Source of the DNA: Echinicola arenosa
Lineage (GTDB): Bacteria; Bacteroidota; Bacteroidia; Cytophagales; Cyclobacteriaceae
Direction: 5' to 3'
NCBI RefSeq assembly: GCF_014841125.1
Contig: NZ_JACYTQ010000002.1
Span: 248,001 to 312,000 of the forward strand
Length of the DNA stretch: 64,000 bases
Part shown: positions 52,813 through 61,948 of the stretch, piece by piece
Numbering within the stretch: position 1 is the stretch's first letter
How the letters are laid out: each line of letters starts with the position of its first letter
Program-made: the position numbers and the translations under genes
Notes under the pieces: model-generated
The model's database searches: none
Told to the model about the DNA's origin: nothing
Seen by the model: the letters and a program-made list of their open reading frames with translations, nothing else

Positions 52813-53772
52813 TTATTGAATTCCTTCGATCGTCGCTTTGAACAAAATTGGTTCAAAAGGCTCTACAATAGTGTTCAAATAACCTTTATCAAAGTAGTCT
52901 TGGCGAATAGCTCTTGGCAACACCTGAGCTGTTGCTGAGTACGCTGCGGAAGAAGGGGCAATCACTTCTACTTCCGCTCCATCATAAAGGTCTTTCAAGC
53001 CTTCATTGATAAAATCAAAATTATCACTAGCTCCCAAAGTGGTTACTACAGGATTACTGGCCACTTCTGAGAAAGGATCCTCTTCTCCCAACTGGAACAG
53101 CTGATAAGTAAAACCAACTCGGTTGCCATTTTTGCTTGCATCAGAGTCCATATCTCCTTCTTCCACGATCCTTCTATACATCCCTTCTCCAATTGCTTCA
53201 TATCCCTCCAGCTCATTTTGTGAGATATATTCTTGAATTTTATCATCTTCAATCGCTGCTATCTCCTGCTCAGGATAAATCTTAACGAAACGTACCGTCA
53301 CCTTTAAATTTTCATATGGTGAAATCAACTGCCCATAACTATAACCTGAGTATGCCATATAAGATGGGATATAAAGGGTCAGGGTCTCTCCTTCTTCAGC
53401 CAATGCAACAGCAGAGTTAATTGCAATAGGAGCCAAAGTCTGTGCTTCTCTATCATATTTAAATTTGATTGGAGCTCCATCTGCTTCATCGTATGACTCA
53501 ATGAAGGCACCTTCCAATGTTTCCATTTCATAGTAAATTCCTATGATATCTTCATCATTAAACTTCACCCCATCTTCAATATCAACATCCCTGGTATAAT
53601 AGTAGCCCGCCGGGCTCTGCTCTGCATCTATCCCGTTCTGAGCAACGTAATCAGCTAAAATCTGATCATCACGCTTCACCTGCTTTTCGTAATCAGTCTC
53701 TTTTTCTTGCAGACAAGAAAACATTAATGTACTCATGGCTAAAGCCATTGCAATAGTTAAAAACTTGTTCAT
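52813..53772 (-). CDS. FKBP-like lipoprotein with two domains
   Basis: This 319-residue protein has a lipoprotein signal (lipobox LMFSC, Cys20). Two segments look like FKBP-type folds: residues about 55-165 (with ALAEEGETLTLYIPSYMAYSGYSYG) and about 190-315 (with GASDNFDFINEGLKDLYDGAEVEVIAPSSAAYS). Both fit the FKBP lid and GYG-like region but are divergent, so peptidyl-prolyl isomerase activity is not certain. It lies 20 bp after the TM/beta-barrel gene and may help its partner fold at the envelope. Confidence 0.72.
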   Translation of the reverse strand: MNKFLTIAMALAMSTLMFSCLQEKETDYEKQVKRDDQILADYVAQNGIDAEQSPAGYYYTRDVDIEDGVKFNDEDIIGIYYEMETLEGAFIESYDEADGAPIKFKYDREAQTLAPIAINSAVALAEEGETLTLYIPSYMAYSGYSYGQLISPYENLKVTVRFVKIYPEQEIAAIEDDKIQEYISQNELEGYEAIGEGMYRRIVEEGDMDSDASKNGNRVGFTYQLFQLGEEDPFSEVASNPVVTTLGASDNFDFINEGLKDLYDGAEVEVIAPSSAAYSATAQVLPRAIRQDYFDKGYLNTIVEPFEPILFKATIEGIQ

Positions 53773-53792
53773 TGTTGGTTCTATTAACTTTG

Positions 53793-55154
53793 TTACTTTT
53801 TAAATTGAAAGTTCATTCTAAGATTTAAACCCCCAACAGAAAATTGCTGGTTGGTAAATGTCATGTCGCCTAACGGGAGCTTATAATATGGCTCAATGGA
53901 TAAATATGTACCATTTTTCAAATTGTACTCATACCCAAAAGAAATGTTCAACATCTTTCCAAGGTCTACATTTGACTGACTACTTTCTGGCGAATATTCC
54001 TGAGTATATTCTTGAACAGATTCTTGAAACTGTAAATTTCCTGCCATATCAGATGAGAACATAGACTCAACTTGAAAGGTCTCTTTTCCTGTCTGATCGA
54101 AGTACACCATGCTAGAAAGTCCTGTTATCAGAAATAAGTCCGCCTTATCCTTATCCATTACTTTGTACTTCAAGTTTACCGGAATATCCAAGCCAGCGTA
54201 ACTGAAAGTGTATTCAGAGCCCAAATAGTTATTGGTGGCAAAGGAAGAACTCTCTGAAAGGCTATTTGCAGCCCGCAAGGTCATGTCTGCAGGCAGTTTG
54301 CTATTACTTCCTGGCTCTATACTTTGGTGAGCATAAGTCACTCCGACATCTATTTTCAATTTGTCATTAATGGAAAACTCCGACATCACCCCTCCACCAA
54401 ATTTCATTCCATCCACAGGGTTTGAAACAGTTTGTGGACCAGCTACTACGCCAAGTCTAAATGGATTTAAGGGCTTATCTCTTTTAATGATGGTTGAAGA
54501 TCCAGTAGTAGCATCCTTCTCCAAGCCTTCATTCTTCCATTCCTCTATCCAAGCTTGGGCTTCCTCAGTCTTCATAACAGCTACTGTTGAAGCCTGATTT
54601 GTATTTCCTTTGACATTAATCAAGCCTGCCTGCCCTTCTTCTCCAAAAACCATTTTGGGCAGTTTTAGTGAAGTTGATTCATCAACTAATGCAATCCTCT
54701 GATCCAACCTGGCCAACTTACCTGTTTGAATGCTCTCATAATTTTCTCTTTCAATGGTCTGATTAGGAAAAGCAGTAATGGTCTCTTTGCTTTCATCGGA
54801 CCTTGGAGCTTTGGGATCACTTATCCCCCTATCCTCTTTTTTATCCAAGCTAAGTGGAGCTGCTGGTTTCAGTATATTATCCAAAGATTCACTTTTACTA
54901 GCAATCGTATCCTTTAGCGTACTCACCCCTTGCTCTATCTCCTTTTCATACGGATAGAACAAAAAGACCAATAGCAATGAAGCTGCTATACCGGAAGCCA
55001 CAAAAGGCCAGAAAACCATCTTGCGACGCTTCACAGGCTTATTGAAATAAGCTTTGCTAAACTTATCCCACTGTACCGGATCAAAAACCTCCTCATGGTC
55101 TTGGAAGGAGTCTTTGATCTTCTCCACAAGTCGCTTATCGAATTGCTCCTTCAT
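53793..55154 (-). CDS. Inner-membrane-anchored protein with C-terminal beta-barrel
   Basis: This 453-residue protein has a charged N-terminal domain without signal peptide (about 1-46), one membrane helix (about 47-67), a long hydrophilic linker (about 68-230) and a C-terminal region of amphipathic strands (about 231-453) ending near MNFQF, like an outer-membrane beta-barrel. The N-terminal layout is that of an anti-sigma factor, and the gene overlaps the ECF sigma gene by 20 bp. A single polypeptide spanning both membranes would be unusual; alternatively the barrel stays periplasmic as a soluble sandwich. Confidence 0.75.
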   Translation of the reverse strand: MKEQFDKRLVEKIKDSFQDHEEVFDPVQWDKFSKAYFNKPVKRRKMVFWPFVASGIAASLLLVFLFYPYEKEIEQGVSTLKDTIASKSESLDNILKPAAPLSLDKKEDRGISDPKAPRSDESKETITAFPNQTIERENYESIQTGKLARLDQRIALVDESTSLKLPKMVFGEEGQAGLINVKGNTNQASTVAVMKTEEAQAWIEEWKNEGLEKDATTGSSTIIKRDKPLNPFRLGVVAGPQTVSNPVDGMKFGGGVMSEFSINDKLKIDVGVTYAHQSIEPGSNSKLPADMTLRAANSLSESSSFATNNYLGSEYTFSYAGLDIPVNLKYKVMDKDKADLFLITGLSSMVYFDQTGKETFQVESMFSSDMAGNLQFQESVQEYTQEYSPESSQSNVDLGKMLNISFGYEYNLKNGTYLSIEPYYKLPLGDMTFTNQQFSVGGLNLRMNFQFKK

Positions 55155-55683
55155 CCTTTATTTTATTTAACGCTATTATCTTATCTCTCAATTTTTGCTT
55201 TGCCCTAGCCAAATATGTCCTACTCGTACTAGGCGGGATATCCAGCTCTTCCCCAATCTCATTATGACTGTACCCTTCTATCTCATACATATTGAAAATG
55301 ATCCTCATTATTTCAGGTAAATCCCGCATAACGGTAAGGATCTCCTCTTTTGAAAGCTCGTCAATTATACTAGGGTCGTATGTTTCTGCTCCTGCCTTCT
55401 CTATTTCCATTACAGAATAATGTTTGACATTCTTCCTGTAATAGTCAATGGAAGTATTGATCACGATCCTTCTAAACCAAGCTTTGAAAGAGCTGCTATC
55501 AGAATATTGGTGTATCCTGTCAAAAGCTTTCATAAAACTATCATTGACAATTTCACAAGCTTCCTCCCGAGAATTGGAATACCTAAGAGCAATGCTCATA
55601 GCATAACCATAGAAGTGCTTATACAGCCTTTCCAGAGCTTTGGGATTACCATCTTTTGCTTCATGAATTAGGTACTGATCCAA
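55135..55683 (-). CDS. ECF-type RNA polymerase sigma factor
   Basis: This 182-residue sigma factor has region 2 (about 20-90, with YKHFYGYAMSIALRYSNSREEACEIVNDSFMKAF) and region 4 (about 120-175, with MRIIFNMYEIEGYSHNEIGEELDIPPSTSRTYLARAKQKL). It lacks region 3, as ECF factors do. It should direct transcription of envelope genes and probably of its own operon. The downstream gene overlaps it by 20 bp and may encode its antagonist. No promoter of its own class was identified. Confidence 0.93.
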   Translation of the reverse strand: MDQYLIHEAKDGNPKALERLYKHFYGYAMSIALRYSNSREEACEIVNDSFMKAFDRIHQYSDSSSFKAWFRRIVINTSIDYYRKNVKHYSVMEIEKAGAETYDPSIIDELSKEEILTVMRDLPEIMRIIFNMYEIEGYSHNEIGEELDIPPSTSRTYLARAKQKLRDKIIALNKIKDEGAIR

Positions 55684-55769
55684 ACGAATGGGATTTAATA
55701 TGCTATGCTTAATACTAAGACGACAGTCTTAAAAAAAATGCTACAATTAGAAGTAAAAAATATTACTTT

Positions 55770-56174
55770 TTAAAAATTAAAAATAACGTGCTGCTTTATA
55801 TCAGAGGCTAAACTCAAGGCCACTGGACAGGTTCTGGCAGCATTTTTTAGTTTTTGCAGCAACTTTTCATCCTCAAAAGGATGATCCCAATTAAACTCAA
55901 TAATGATTTCCTTAATCTTTCTTGGACTATCCTCCATGACTTTGGTCGTGTTCCAGGACAAGCCTTCTAATTGCTTCCCTTCCTTATTTGCCACAATTCC
56001 CATTATCGTCACCATACAACTCCCCAAGGCCGCTGCAACCAAATCTGTTGGAGAAAATGCTTCCCCTTTTCCATTATTATCTAAAGGAGCATCCGTTATA
56101 ATTTCCTCTCCAGATTGTAAATGCTTAGGGCTGGTTCGCAGATTTCCAAGGTAGGCACTTTTAATAGTAGGCAT
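55770..56174 (-). CDS. OsmC-family peroxiredoxin-like protein
   Basis: This 134-residue protein has the OsmC/Ohr cysteine pair, Cys53 (GSCMVTIMG) and Cys116 (ARTCPVALS), needed for hydroperoxide reduction. The length suits the short OsmC subgroup. It is divergent from the next plus-strand gene (68 bp between starts) and probably monocistronic. OsmC proteins detoxify organic peroxides; induction conditions cannot be read here. Confidence 0.88.
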   Translation of the reverse strand: MPTIKSAYLGNLRTSPKHLQSGEEIITDAPLDNNGKGEAFSPTDLVAAALGSCMVTIMGIVANKEGKQLEGLSWNTTKVMEDSPRKIKEIIIEFNWDHPFEDEKLLQKLKNAARTCPVALSLASDIKQHVIFNF

Positions 56175-56242
56175 AAACCTTTATTTTTATTTGAAGTTTA
56201 TTAACTTATACAGCAAAATTAGCGTTTAATTCCTTAGGACAT

Positions 56243-56974
56243 ATGACAAAAGGAACAAAATATCTTTTCATTTTAATATTATGGGTGGTCCCTACATTTT
56301 TAATGGCCCAAGGCAGGGAAGCGGGAGATTACGATTACGACAAGGAAGTCCTTTTTGGTATTAATAAGAATACCAACGGAGGATTGATAGGAGGATTGTA
56401 TCTGAAAATTGGTTCACGGATTACAGAAACCAACTTCCAATTTTTCTCTTTGGAACTAGCCAATGTGAAAAACCCAAAAGAAAGCCGATATAGCACGGTG
56501 CTTGGCAATAGCTTCATTTATGGCAAGTCCAATTACCTTTATAGTATCAGACCCCAATATGGACGAGAATTGATCTTATTCAAAAAAGCACCTCAAAAGG
56601 GAGTTCAAATATCCGTACTTTCTGCAATCGGACCAACAATTGGTTTACTAGCCCCTTATTACGTCGAATACGCAACTAGCAGATCAGAAAGCACACGTGC
56701 ACAGTATGATCCAGAGATCCACCAATCACTTGCCTATTTTTTAGGGCCCGGAAGACTTTTTGAAGGCCTAGGGGAATCTGAACTGGCTATTGGCGCCAAT
56801 GCAAAAGCAGCCTTATCTTTTGAATTTGGTGTTTTTAAATCTAATGTCACCGGATTGGAACTTGGATATGAATTGGAAGGTTTTACAAAAGAAATCGTAC
56901 TTATGCCTACCGTAGAAAACAGACAGGTTTTCCAGTCTGTTTATTTTACTCTATTCTATGGGTTCAGGAAGTAA
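56243..56974 (+). CDS. Hypothetical exported protein, possible beta-barrel
   Basis: This 243-residue protein has a signal peptide (about 1-21, LMAQ) and alternating strands through the mature region (GGLIGGLYLKIGSR, YLYSIRPQYGRELILF), ending VYFTLFYGFRK. The pattern resembles small outer-membrane barrels of Bacteroidota, but I do not recognise a family. The lipA start follows 60 bp after its stop. Confidence 0.65.
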   Translation: MTKGTKYLFILILWVVPTFLMAQGREAGDYDYDKEVLFGINKNTNGGLIGGLYLKIGSRITETNFQFFSLELANVKNPKESRYSTVLGNSFIYGKSNYLYSIRPQYGRELILFKKAPQKGVQISVLSAIGPTIGLLAPYYVEYATSRSESTRAQYDPEIHQSLAYFLGPGRLFEGLGESELAIGANAKAALSFEFGVFKSNVTGLELGYELEGFTKEIVLMPTVENRQVFQSVYFTLFYGFRK

Positions 56975-57005
56975 GTCACAAATTGGTTTTCAAAGCACAA
57001 AACCT

Positions 57006-57013
57006 TAATTTTG
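57006..57013 (+). promoter_or_regulatory. -7 box of lipA (TAATTTTG)
   Basis: TAATTTTG fits TAnnTTTG, 20 bp before the lipA ATG. No matching -33 TTTG was found, though GGTTTT lies near the expected position. Confidence 0.4.
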
Positions 57014-57033
57014 CCATAAGTTAAGATATAGAG

Positions 57034-57912
57034 ATGATAGAACTACCCGTAATATCCGAAGAGTCCAAGAAACGAAAAAAGCCTGATTGGTTAAGGGTAA
57101 AACTACCTGTTGGGAAAGAATATGCCAAAGTAAGAAAACTTGTAGACGAACATAAATTACATACCATCTGTGAAAGTGGAAATTGTCCCAATATGGGAGA
57201 ATGCTGGGGAGCCGGCACAGCCACTTTCATGATCCTGGGCAATGTATGTACGCGTTCCTGCTCTTTTTGTGCTGTAGCCACAGGCAGACCGCCAGAGTAT
57301 GATACTGATGAACCAAGACGAGTGGCTGAAGCCATCAAATTGATGGGCGTTAAGCATGCCGTCCTTACTTCAGTTAACCGTGATGAATTGAAAGACCGTG
57401 GAGCCGAAATATGGTATCAAACTGTAGTAGAGACTAAAAAGCTCTCTCCAGAGACTACCATAGAAACTTTGATCCCAGATGTAAAATCAAACTGGGATGC
57501 ATTATATAGAATGATAGATGGAGGTCAAGAAGTCGTTTCACACAATATGGAAACGGTGGAAAGCCTTTACAGAAGGGTTCGTCCACAAGCCAAATATTGG
57601 AGGTCTCTTGAGCAAATCAAACTTACCAAAGAATATGGCAAGCGAACCAAAACAGGTATAATGCTTGGATTAGGGGAAACAAAAGAAGAGGTATTCAAAG
57701 CAATGGATGACTTAGCAGAACATGGCTGCGACATCTTGACACTAGGCCAATACCTGCAACCAACAAAAATGCATATTGAAGTTGCTGAATTTATCCATCC
57801 GGACCTATTTGACCTATATAGAGAAGAAGGATTAAAAAGAGGGCTTAAATATGTCGAATCCGGCCCTTTGGTAAGATCGTCTTACCACGCCGAAAGACAC
57901 GTTAACGTATAA
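57034..57912 (+). CDS. lipA: Lipoyl synthase
   Basis: This 292-residue radical-SAM enzyme inserts two sulfurs into octanoyl chains of lipoyl-dependent enzymes. The auxiliary cluster cysteines are Cys46, Cys51 and Cys57 ([13 protein letters not shown]). The radical-SAM cysteines are Cys72, Cys76 and Cys79 (CTRSCSFC). The C-terminal [11 protein letters not shown] supplies the auxiliary-cluster serine. It is convergent with atpG and is ended by a terminator at 57918. No lipB is in the window. Confidence 0.97.
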   Translation: MIELPVISEESKKRKKPDWLRVKLPVGKEYAKVRKLVDEHKLHTICESGNCPNMGECWGAGTATFMILGNVCTRSCSFCAVATGRPPEYDTDEPRRVAEAIKLMGVKHAVLTSVNRDELKDRGAEIWYQTVVETKKLSPETTIETLIPDVKSNWDALYRMIDGGQEVVSHNMETVESLYRRVRPQAKYWRSLEQIKLTKEYGKRTKTGIMLGLGETKEEVFKAMDDLAEHGCDILTLGQYLQPTKMHIEVAEFIHPDLFDLYREEGLKRGLKYVESGPLVRSSYHAERHVNV

Positions 57913-57917
57913 AAACA

Positions 57918-57947
57918 AAAAACTCTCTGCTTATGCGGAGAGTTTTT
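57918..57947. terminator. Intrinsic terminator shared by lipA and the atp operon
   Basis: AAAAACTCTCTGC (57918-57930) and GCGGAGAGTTTTT (57935-57947) form a 13-nt stem with a U-G pair in plus RNA and a T-run. It lies between the convergent lipA and atpG genes and probably works for both. Confidence 0.85.
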
Positions 57948-57970
57948 TTATAATACTATTTTATTTTTTC

Positions 57971-58843
57971 TTAATTGCCTCCCAATGCTTCCGCACCAGC
58001 AACAATTTCTAGAATTTCATTTGTAATAGCTGCCTGACGCGTTCTGTTGTACATCAAACGAAGTTCCTTAAGAAGCTCACCTGCGTTTTCAGTTGCTTTA
58101 TCCATTGCCGTCATTCTAGCACCATGCTCAGAGGCATTGCTTTCCAAAACAGCTTTGTAGAACTGAATTTTTAAAGAAGTAGGCACCAACTCTTGGACAA
58201 TATATTCTCTGGAAGGTTCCATAATATAGTCCACGTTAGTAGAAGTTTGTTCTTCGGAAGCATCTTGCTCCATTGGAAGAAATTGCTCATTTCTAACAAT
58301 CTGGGTGGCTACATTTTTAAATTCATTGTAAACCAATACAATTTTATCAAAGGTACCGTTTACAAATCCTTCCATGGCATATTCTGCAGCTGCACTTACA
58401 TTGTCAAAAGCGACATCCGCAAATACATTGGAATAGTCCGTAACTATATCAAATTCACGTTTCTTAAATGCGTCCAATGCTTTCTTCCCCAAAGGAAGGA
58501 TGGTAATATGCTTTCCAGCATACTCTGTATTGATGGCAGCAGAAGTAGCCTTGATAATATTGGTATTAAAAGCGCCACATAGCCCCTTATCAGAAGTTAC
58601 AGGAACGATCAGTACTTTATTCACCTCTCGCTTATCTGCATAAACCAAATCGCTGCTACCCTCACTTCCAGAAGAAACATTGTTAAGAATGGCAGTTAAT
58701 TTCTGAGAATAAGGACGCATCTGGGTTATTTTATCCTGTGCTCTCCTAAGCTTTGCCGCTGCTACCATTTTCATAGCTTTGGTGATTTGCTGAGTAGAAA
58801 CTACCGAATTGATCCTCTCTTTTACTTCCTTTAAGTTAGCCAT
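57971..58843 (-). CDS. atpG: ATP synthase gamma chain
   Basis: This 290-residue rotor shaft of F1 starts at the ATG at 58843 (MANLKEVKERINSVVSTQQ), the standard family start, rather than 12 codons upstream. The N-terminal coiled coil and the C-terminal MYNRTRQAAITNEILEIVAGAEAL segment are conserved. It is the last gene of this atp operon; a hairpin at 58867-58894 separates it from atpA. Confidence 0.96.
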   Translation of the reverse strand: MANLKEVKERINSVVSTQQITKAMKMVAAAKLRRAQDKITQMRPYSQKLTAILNNVSSGSEGSSDLVYADKREVNKVLIVPVTSDKGLCGAFNTNIIKATSAAINTEYAGKHITILPLGKKALDAFKKREFDIVTDYSNVFADVAFDNVSAAAEYAMEGFVNGTFDKIVLVYNEFKNVATQIVRNEQFLPMEQDASEEQTSTNVDYIMEPSREYIVQELVPTSLKIQFYKAVLESNASEHGARMTAMDKATENAGELLKELRLMYNRTRQAAITNEILEIVAGAEALGGN

Positions 58844-58866
58844 ATTTACTAATATAGAATATAGGG

Positions 58867-58894
58867 ATCCGCCTCCCAATTAAGGCAGGCGGAT
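58867..58894. repeat. Hairpin between atpA and atpG
   Basis: ATCCGCCT (58867-58874) and AGGCGGAT (58887-58894) form a perfect 8-bp palindrome with a 12-nt loop between atpA and atpG. No T-run follows, so it is more likely an mRNA stability or REP-like element than a terminator. Confidence 0.65.
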
Positions 58895-58901
58895 GTATGA
58901 A

Positions 58902-60479
58902 TTATTTTGCGTACTTAGGTGTAAGTTCTTTTGCTGCTTTTTCCAACAATTTACCAGCTGTGTCAAGATCCCCTTTCTTAATAGCAGTAATGGCATCTTG
59001 ATATTGCGTAGTCAATAGGGTATAGAATTCCTTTTCGAATTCTCTTGCTCTTGCTACTGGAACAGCATCCATCAAACCTTTAGTAGAAGCATAGATAATG
59101 GCTGCTTGAAGTTCCACCTTCACTGGAGAGTATTGGTTTTGCTTCAATATCTCTTGGTTTCTACGACCTCTTTCGATTGTTCTCTTAGTAGTAGCATCCA
59201 AATCAGAACCAAACTTGGAGAAAGCTTCCAATTCACGGAACTGAGCCTGATCCAATTTAAGTGTACCAGACACTTTCTTCATAGATTTGATCTGAGCATT
59301 ACCACCTACTCTGGATACAGAGATACCTACGTTAATGGCAGGACGAATACCTGAGTTAAACAAGTTGGTTTCCAAGAAGATCTGACCATCAGTAATTGAA
59401 ATCACGTTAGTCGGAATATAGGCAGAAACGTCACCTGCTTGAGTTTCAATAATAGGAAGTGCGGTCAAAGAACCTCCACCTTTAACTATTGGTTTCAAAG
59501 ATTCAGGAAGATCATTCATTTCCTTTGCTATAGCATCAGAAGAGTTGATTTTGGCAGCCCTCTCCAATAATCTTGAGTGAAGATAGAACACATCACCAGG
59601 ATAAGCTTCACGTCCCGGAGGTCTTCTAAGAAGTAGCGATACCTCACGGTAAGCTACTGCCTGCTTAGAAAGATCATCATAAACAACCAATGCTGGACGA
59701 CCTGTATCTCTGAAGAATTCTCCAATAGCAGCACCAGTAAATGGCGCAAAGAACTGCATTGGAGCTGGATCTGCAGCAGAAGCAGAGACAACAACAGTAT
59801 AAGGAAGTGCTCCGCCTTTTTCCAAGGCAGCAACCACACCAGCCACTGTAGAAGCTTTCTGTCCGATAGCTACATAAATACAGAATACAGGCTCTCCCTT
59901 ATCATAAAATTCTTTTTGGTTAAGAATGGTATCGATAGACACTGCAGTTTTACCAGTCTGACGGTCACCGATAATCAATTCCCTCTGCCCTCTTCCGATT
60001 GGAATCATGGCATCGATAGATTTGATACCTGTCTGAAGTGGTTCATTTACAGGCTGACGGTAGATTACACCTGGAGCTTTACGTTCCAAAGGCATATCAT
60101 AAAGTTCACCCTCTAAAGGACCTTTTCCATCAATTGGTTGGCCGAGGGTGTCTACTACTCTACCCAGCATGCCTTCACCTACTTTAATAGAAGCAATCTG
60201 CTTGGTTCTTTTTACAGTATCTCCTTCTTTAACTCCTTGAGAGTCTCCGAAAAGTACCGCACCCACATTGTCTTCTTCTAGGTTAAGTACCATTGCTTTA
60301 AGTCCATTATCGAACTCTAACAACTCACCAGATTGGGCTTTTGATAGTCCGTATATACGGGCCACACCGTCACCAACTTGTAGGACAGTCCCTACTTCTT
60401 CCAGTTCAGCTTCAGTTTTAGCGCCAGAGAGTTGTTCTCTCAAAATCGCCGAAACTTCATCAGGTCTTACTTCTGCCAT
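58902..60479 (-). CDS. atpA: ATP synthase alpha chain
   Basis: This 525-residue non-catalytic F1 subunit has the P-loop GDRQTGKT (171-178) and the family signature [21 protein letters not shown]. Length is normal. It lies between atpH and atpG. The catalytic beta subunit gene atpD and atpC are not in the window, so they must be encoded elsewhere. Confidence 0.98.
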   Translation of the reverse strand: MAEVRPDEVSAILREQLSGAKTEAELEEVGTVLQVGDGVARIYGLSKAQSGELLEFDNGLKAMVLNLEEDNVGAVLFGDSQGVKEGDTVKRTKQIASIKVGEGMLGRVVDTLGQPIDGKGPLEGELYDMPLERKAPGVIYRQPVNEPLQTGIKSIDAMIPIGRGQRELIIGDRQTGKTAVSIDTILNQKEFYDKGEPVFCIYVAIGQKASTVAGVVAALEKGGALPYTVVVSASAADPAPMQFFAPFTGAAIGEFFRDTGRPALVVYDDLSKQAVAYREVSLLLRRPPGREAYPGDVFYLHSRLLERAAKINSSDAIAKEMNDLPESLKPIVKGGGSLTALPIIETQAGDVSAYIPTNVISITDGQIFLETNLFNSGIRPAINVGISVSRVGGNAQIKSMKKVSGTLKLDQAQFRELEAFSKFGSDLDATTKRTIERGRRNQEILKQNQYSPVKVELQAAIIYASTKGLMDAVPVARAREFEKEFYTLLTTQYQDAITAIKKGDLDTAGKLLEKAAKELTPKYAK

Positions 60480-60513
60480 TCTTGAATATAGTTATATAGT
60501 TTTTTCTGTTTAT

Positions 60514-61074
60514 TTAAAATCGTTTCTCGTAATGATTACTCGAAAACTCCAATCTTAATGCCTTCAACTTGCTACTCATTGATTCGTCTAACTGACGATC
60601 ATTTACTTTAAGCACGAAACCACCGATAATATCCTTGTCAATCTTCTCCACCAATTCTACCTTGGATCTTCCTGAGATTTCTTTCACAGCAGCCTCAAAA
60701 GCTTTTCTTAAATCATCATTGATTTCAAAAGTAGTGGTCAACTCCGCTACTTGAATATCTTGATGAATGTTATATTGTCCGTGGAATTCCTTTGCAATAT
60801 CAGTAAGGATATCTTCTCTGTTCTTTCTTGAAATAATATCAAAGAAAGTCAAAGTTAGCTCCTGAGCGGATTTAGAAAACACCTCTTTTACCACCTTAGC
60901 TTTTACATCAGACTTCACTATTGGGCTTTTCAGCAATAAAGCAAAATCCCTATTGGAAGCAACTACAGAAAGTAATTGCTGCATATCTTGGTGTACTTCC
61001 TTCAGTATTCCTTTTTCCACTGCCAGCTCCAGCAAGGATTTGGCGTACCGAGAAGCGACTCTAGTTACTGACAT
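60514..61074 (-). CDS. atpH: ATP synthase delta chain
   Basis: This 186-residue peripheral-stalk subunit joins F1 to the b subunit. The early RYAKSLLELAVEKG and late GGFVLKVNDRQLDESMSSKL segments fit the OSCP/delta family. It lies 9 bp after atpF and 34 bp before atpA, so it is cotranscribed. Confidence 0.95.
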   Translation of the reverse strand: MSVTRVASRYAKSLLELAVEKGILKEVHQDMQQLLSVVASNRDFALLLKSPIVKSDVKAKVVKEVFSKSAQELTLTFFDIISRKNREDILTDIAKEFHGQYNIHQDIQVAELTTTFEINDDLRKAFEAAVKEISGRSKVELVEKIDKDIIGGFVLKVNDRQLDESMSSKLKALRLEFSSNHYEKRF

Positions 61075-61083
61075 TCGTTCTGA

Positions 61084-61578
61084 TTAATTTAACTTAAGAT
61101 CTTTTACAAATTCCTCTACAAGCTCTTGCTGTGCTTTTTCAGCTTCAAGGTTTTTGCGCAACAACTTCTCTGTTACCTCAAGCGCCAAAGTAGCCACTTG
61201 ATTTTTCACTTCTGATAAAGCTGCCTTTTTCTCTGTTTCAATTACTGCTTTAGCATCTTCAATCATTTTTGCTCCTACCTTGGATGCTTCATTCTTCGCA
61301 TCTTCAATAAGCTTAACAGAAGTATCATTGGCAGATTTCAAAATCTGATCTCTTTCCAATCTAGCTTCTTGAAGCAATTTCTCATTCTCAGCCTTCAAGT
61401 TGGCCATTTCATTTCTTGCATTCTCGGCAGCTTTTAGTGCTCCTTCGATTGCACTTTCACGCTCCTCTAGGGCAGAAAGAATTGGTTTCCAAGCAAATTT
61501 GCCTAGGATAATCAAAAGAATCCCAAAACCAATAATTTGCCAAATGATTAATCCAGAACCAGGAATTATAAGATCCAT
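61084..61578 (-). CDS. atpF: ATP synthase subunit b
   Basis: This 164-residue peripheral-stalk subunit has one N-terminal membrane helix (about 6-26, GLIIWQIIGFGILLIILGKF) and a long alanine- and glutamate-rich coiled coil. It lies between atpE and atpH. The 79-bp gap upstream to atpE holds a hairpin (61620-61642). Confidence 0.96.
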   Translation of the reverse strand: MDLIIPGSGLIIWQIIGFGILLIILGKFAWKPILSALEERESAIEGALKAAENARNEMANLKAENEKLLQEARLERDQILKSANDTSVKLIEDAKNEASKVGAKMIEDAKAVIETEKKAALSEVKNQVATLALEVTEKLLRKNLEAEKAQQELVEEFVKDLKLN

Positions 61579-61619
61579 CTATATAAAATTTTAAGCTGTT
61601 TTGTTCAAATCTTAAAGTA

Positions 61620-61642
61620 GGGACAGACCTAACGCCTGTCCC
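61620..61642. repeat. Hairpin between atpE and atpF
   Basis: GGGACAG (61620-61626) and CTGTCCC (61636-61642) form a 7-bp GC-rich stem with a 9-nt loop. It lies between the atpE stop (61658) and atpF start (61578). It may stabilise the atpE message, whose product is needed in many copies. Confidence 0.6.
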
Positions 61643-61657
61643 CATTCTTTGCACTTC

Positions 61658-61915
61658 TTAGAAAGTGATGTTCTCGTTAAGAGCAATTAGTAGACAAACT
61701 ACTACCGCAAATAGGGAAACCACTTCAATAAGGGCTGCAATAATCAACATAGCAGTTTGGATTTTACCAGCTGCTTCAGGTTGTCTTGCAATACCTTCCA
61801 TAGCCTGACCACCGATTCTACCGATACCTAGACCTGCGCCTATCGCTACAATTCCAGCACCGATACCAGCACCCAAAAGAGCGATACCAGCAGTCAATAA
61901 TAATGAAGTTAACAT
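61658..61915 (-). CDS. atpE: ATP synthase subunit c
   Basis: This 85-residue c-ring subunit has two membrane helices joined by the RQPEA loop (44-48). The proton carrier is Glu64 ([13 protein letters not shown]). Sodium-binding rings have a Gln in helix 1 and Ser/Thr after the Glu; here those places are Ile and Val, so a proton-driven enzyme is expected. The 85-residue length matches bacterial c subunits. Confidence 0.97.
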   Translation of the reverse strand: MLTSLLLTAGIALLGAGIGAGIVAIGAGLGIGRIGGQAMEGIARQPEAAGKIQTAMLIIAALIEVVSLFAVVVCLLIALNENITF

Positions 61916-61948
61916 ACGTGTTATTATTTATAAATTGAACAAAGAAAT

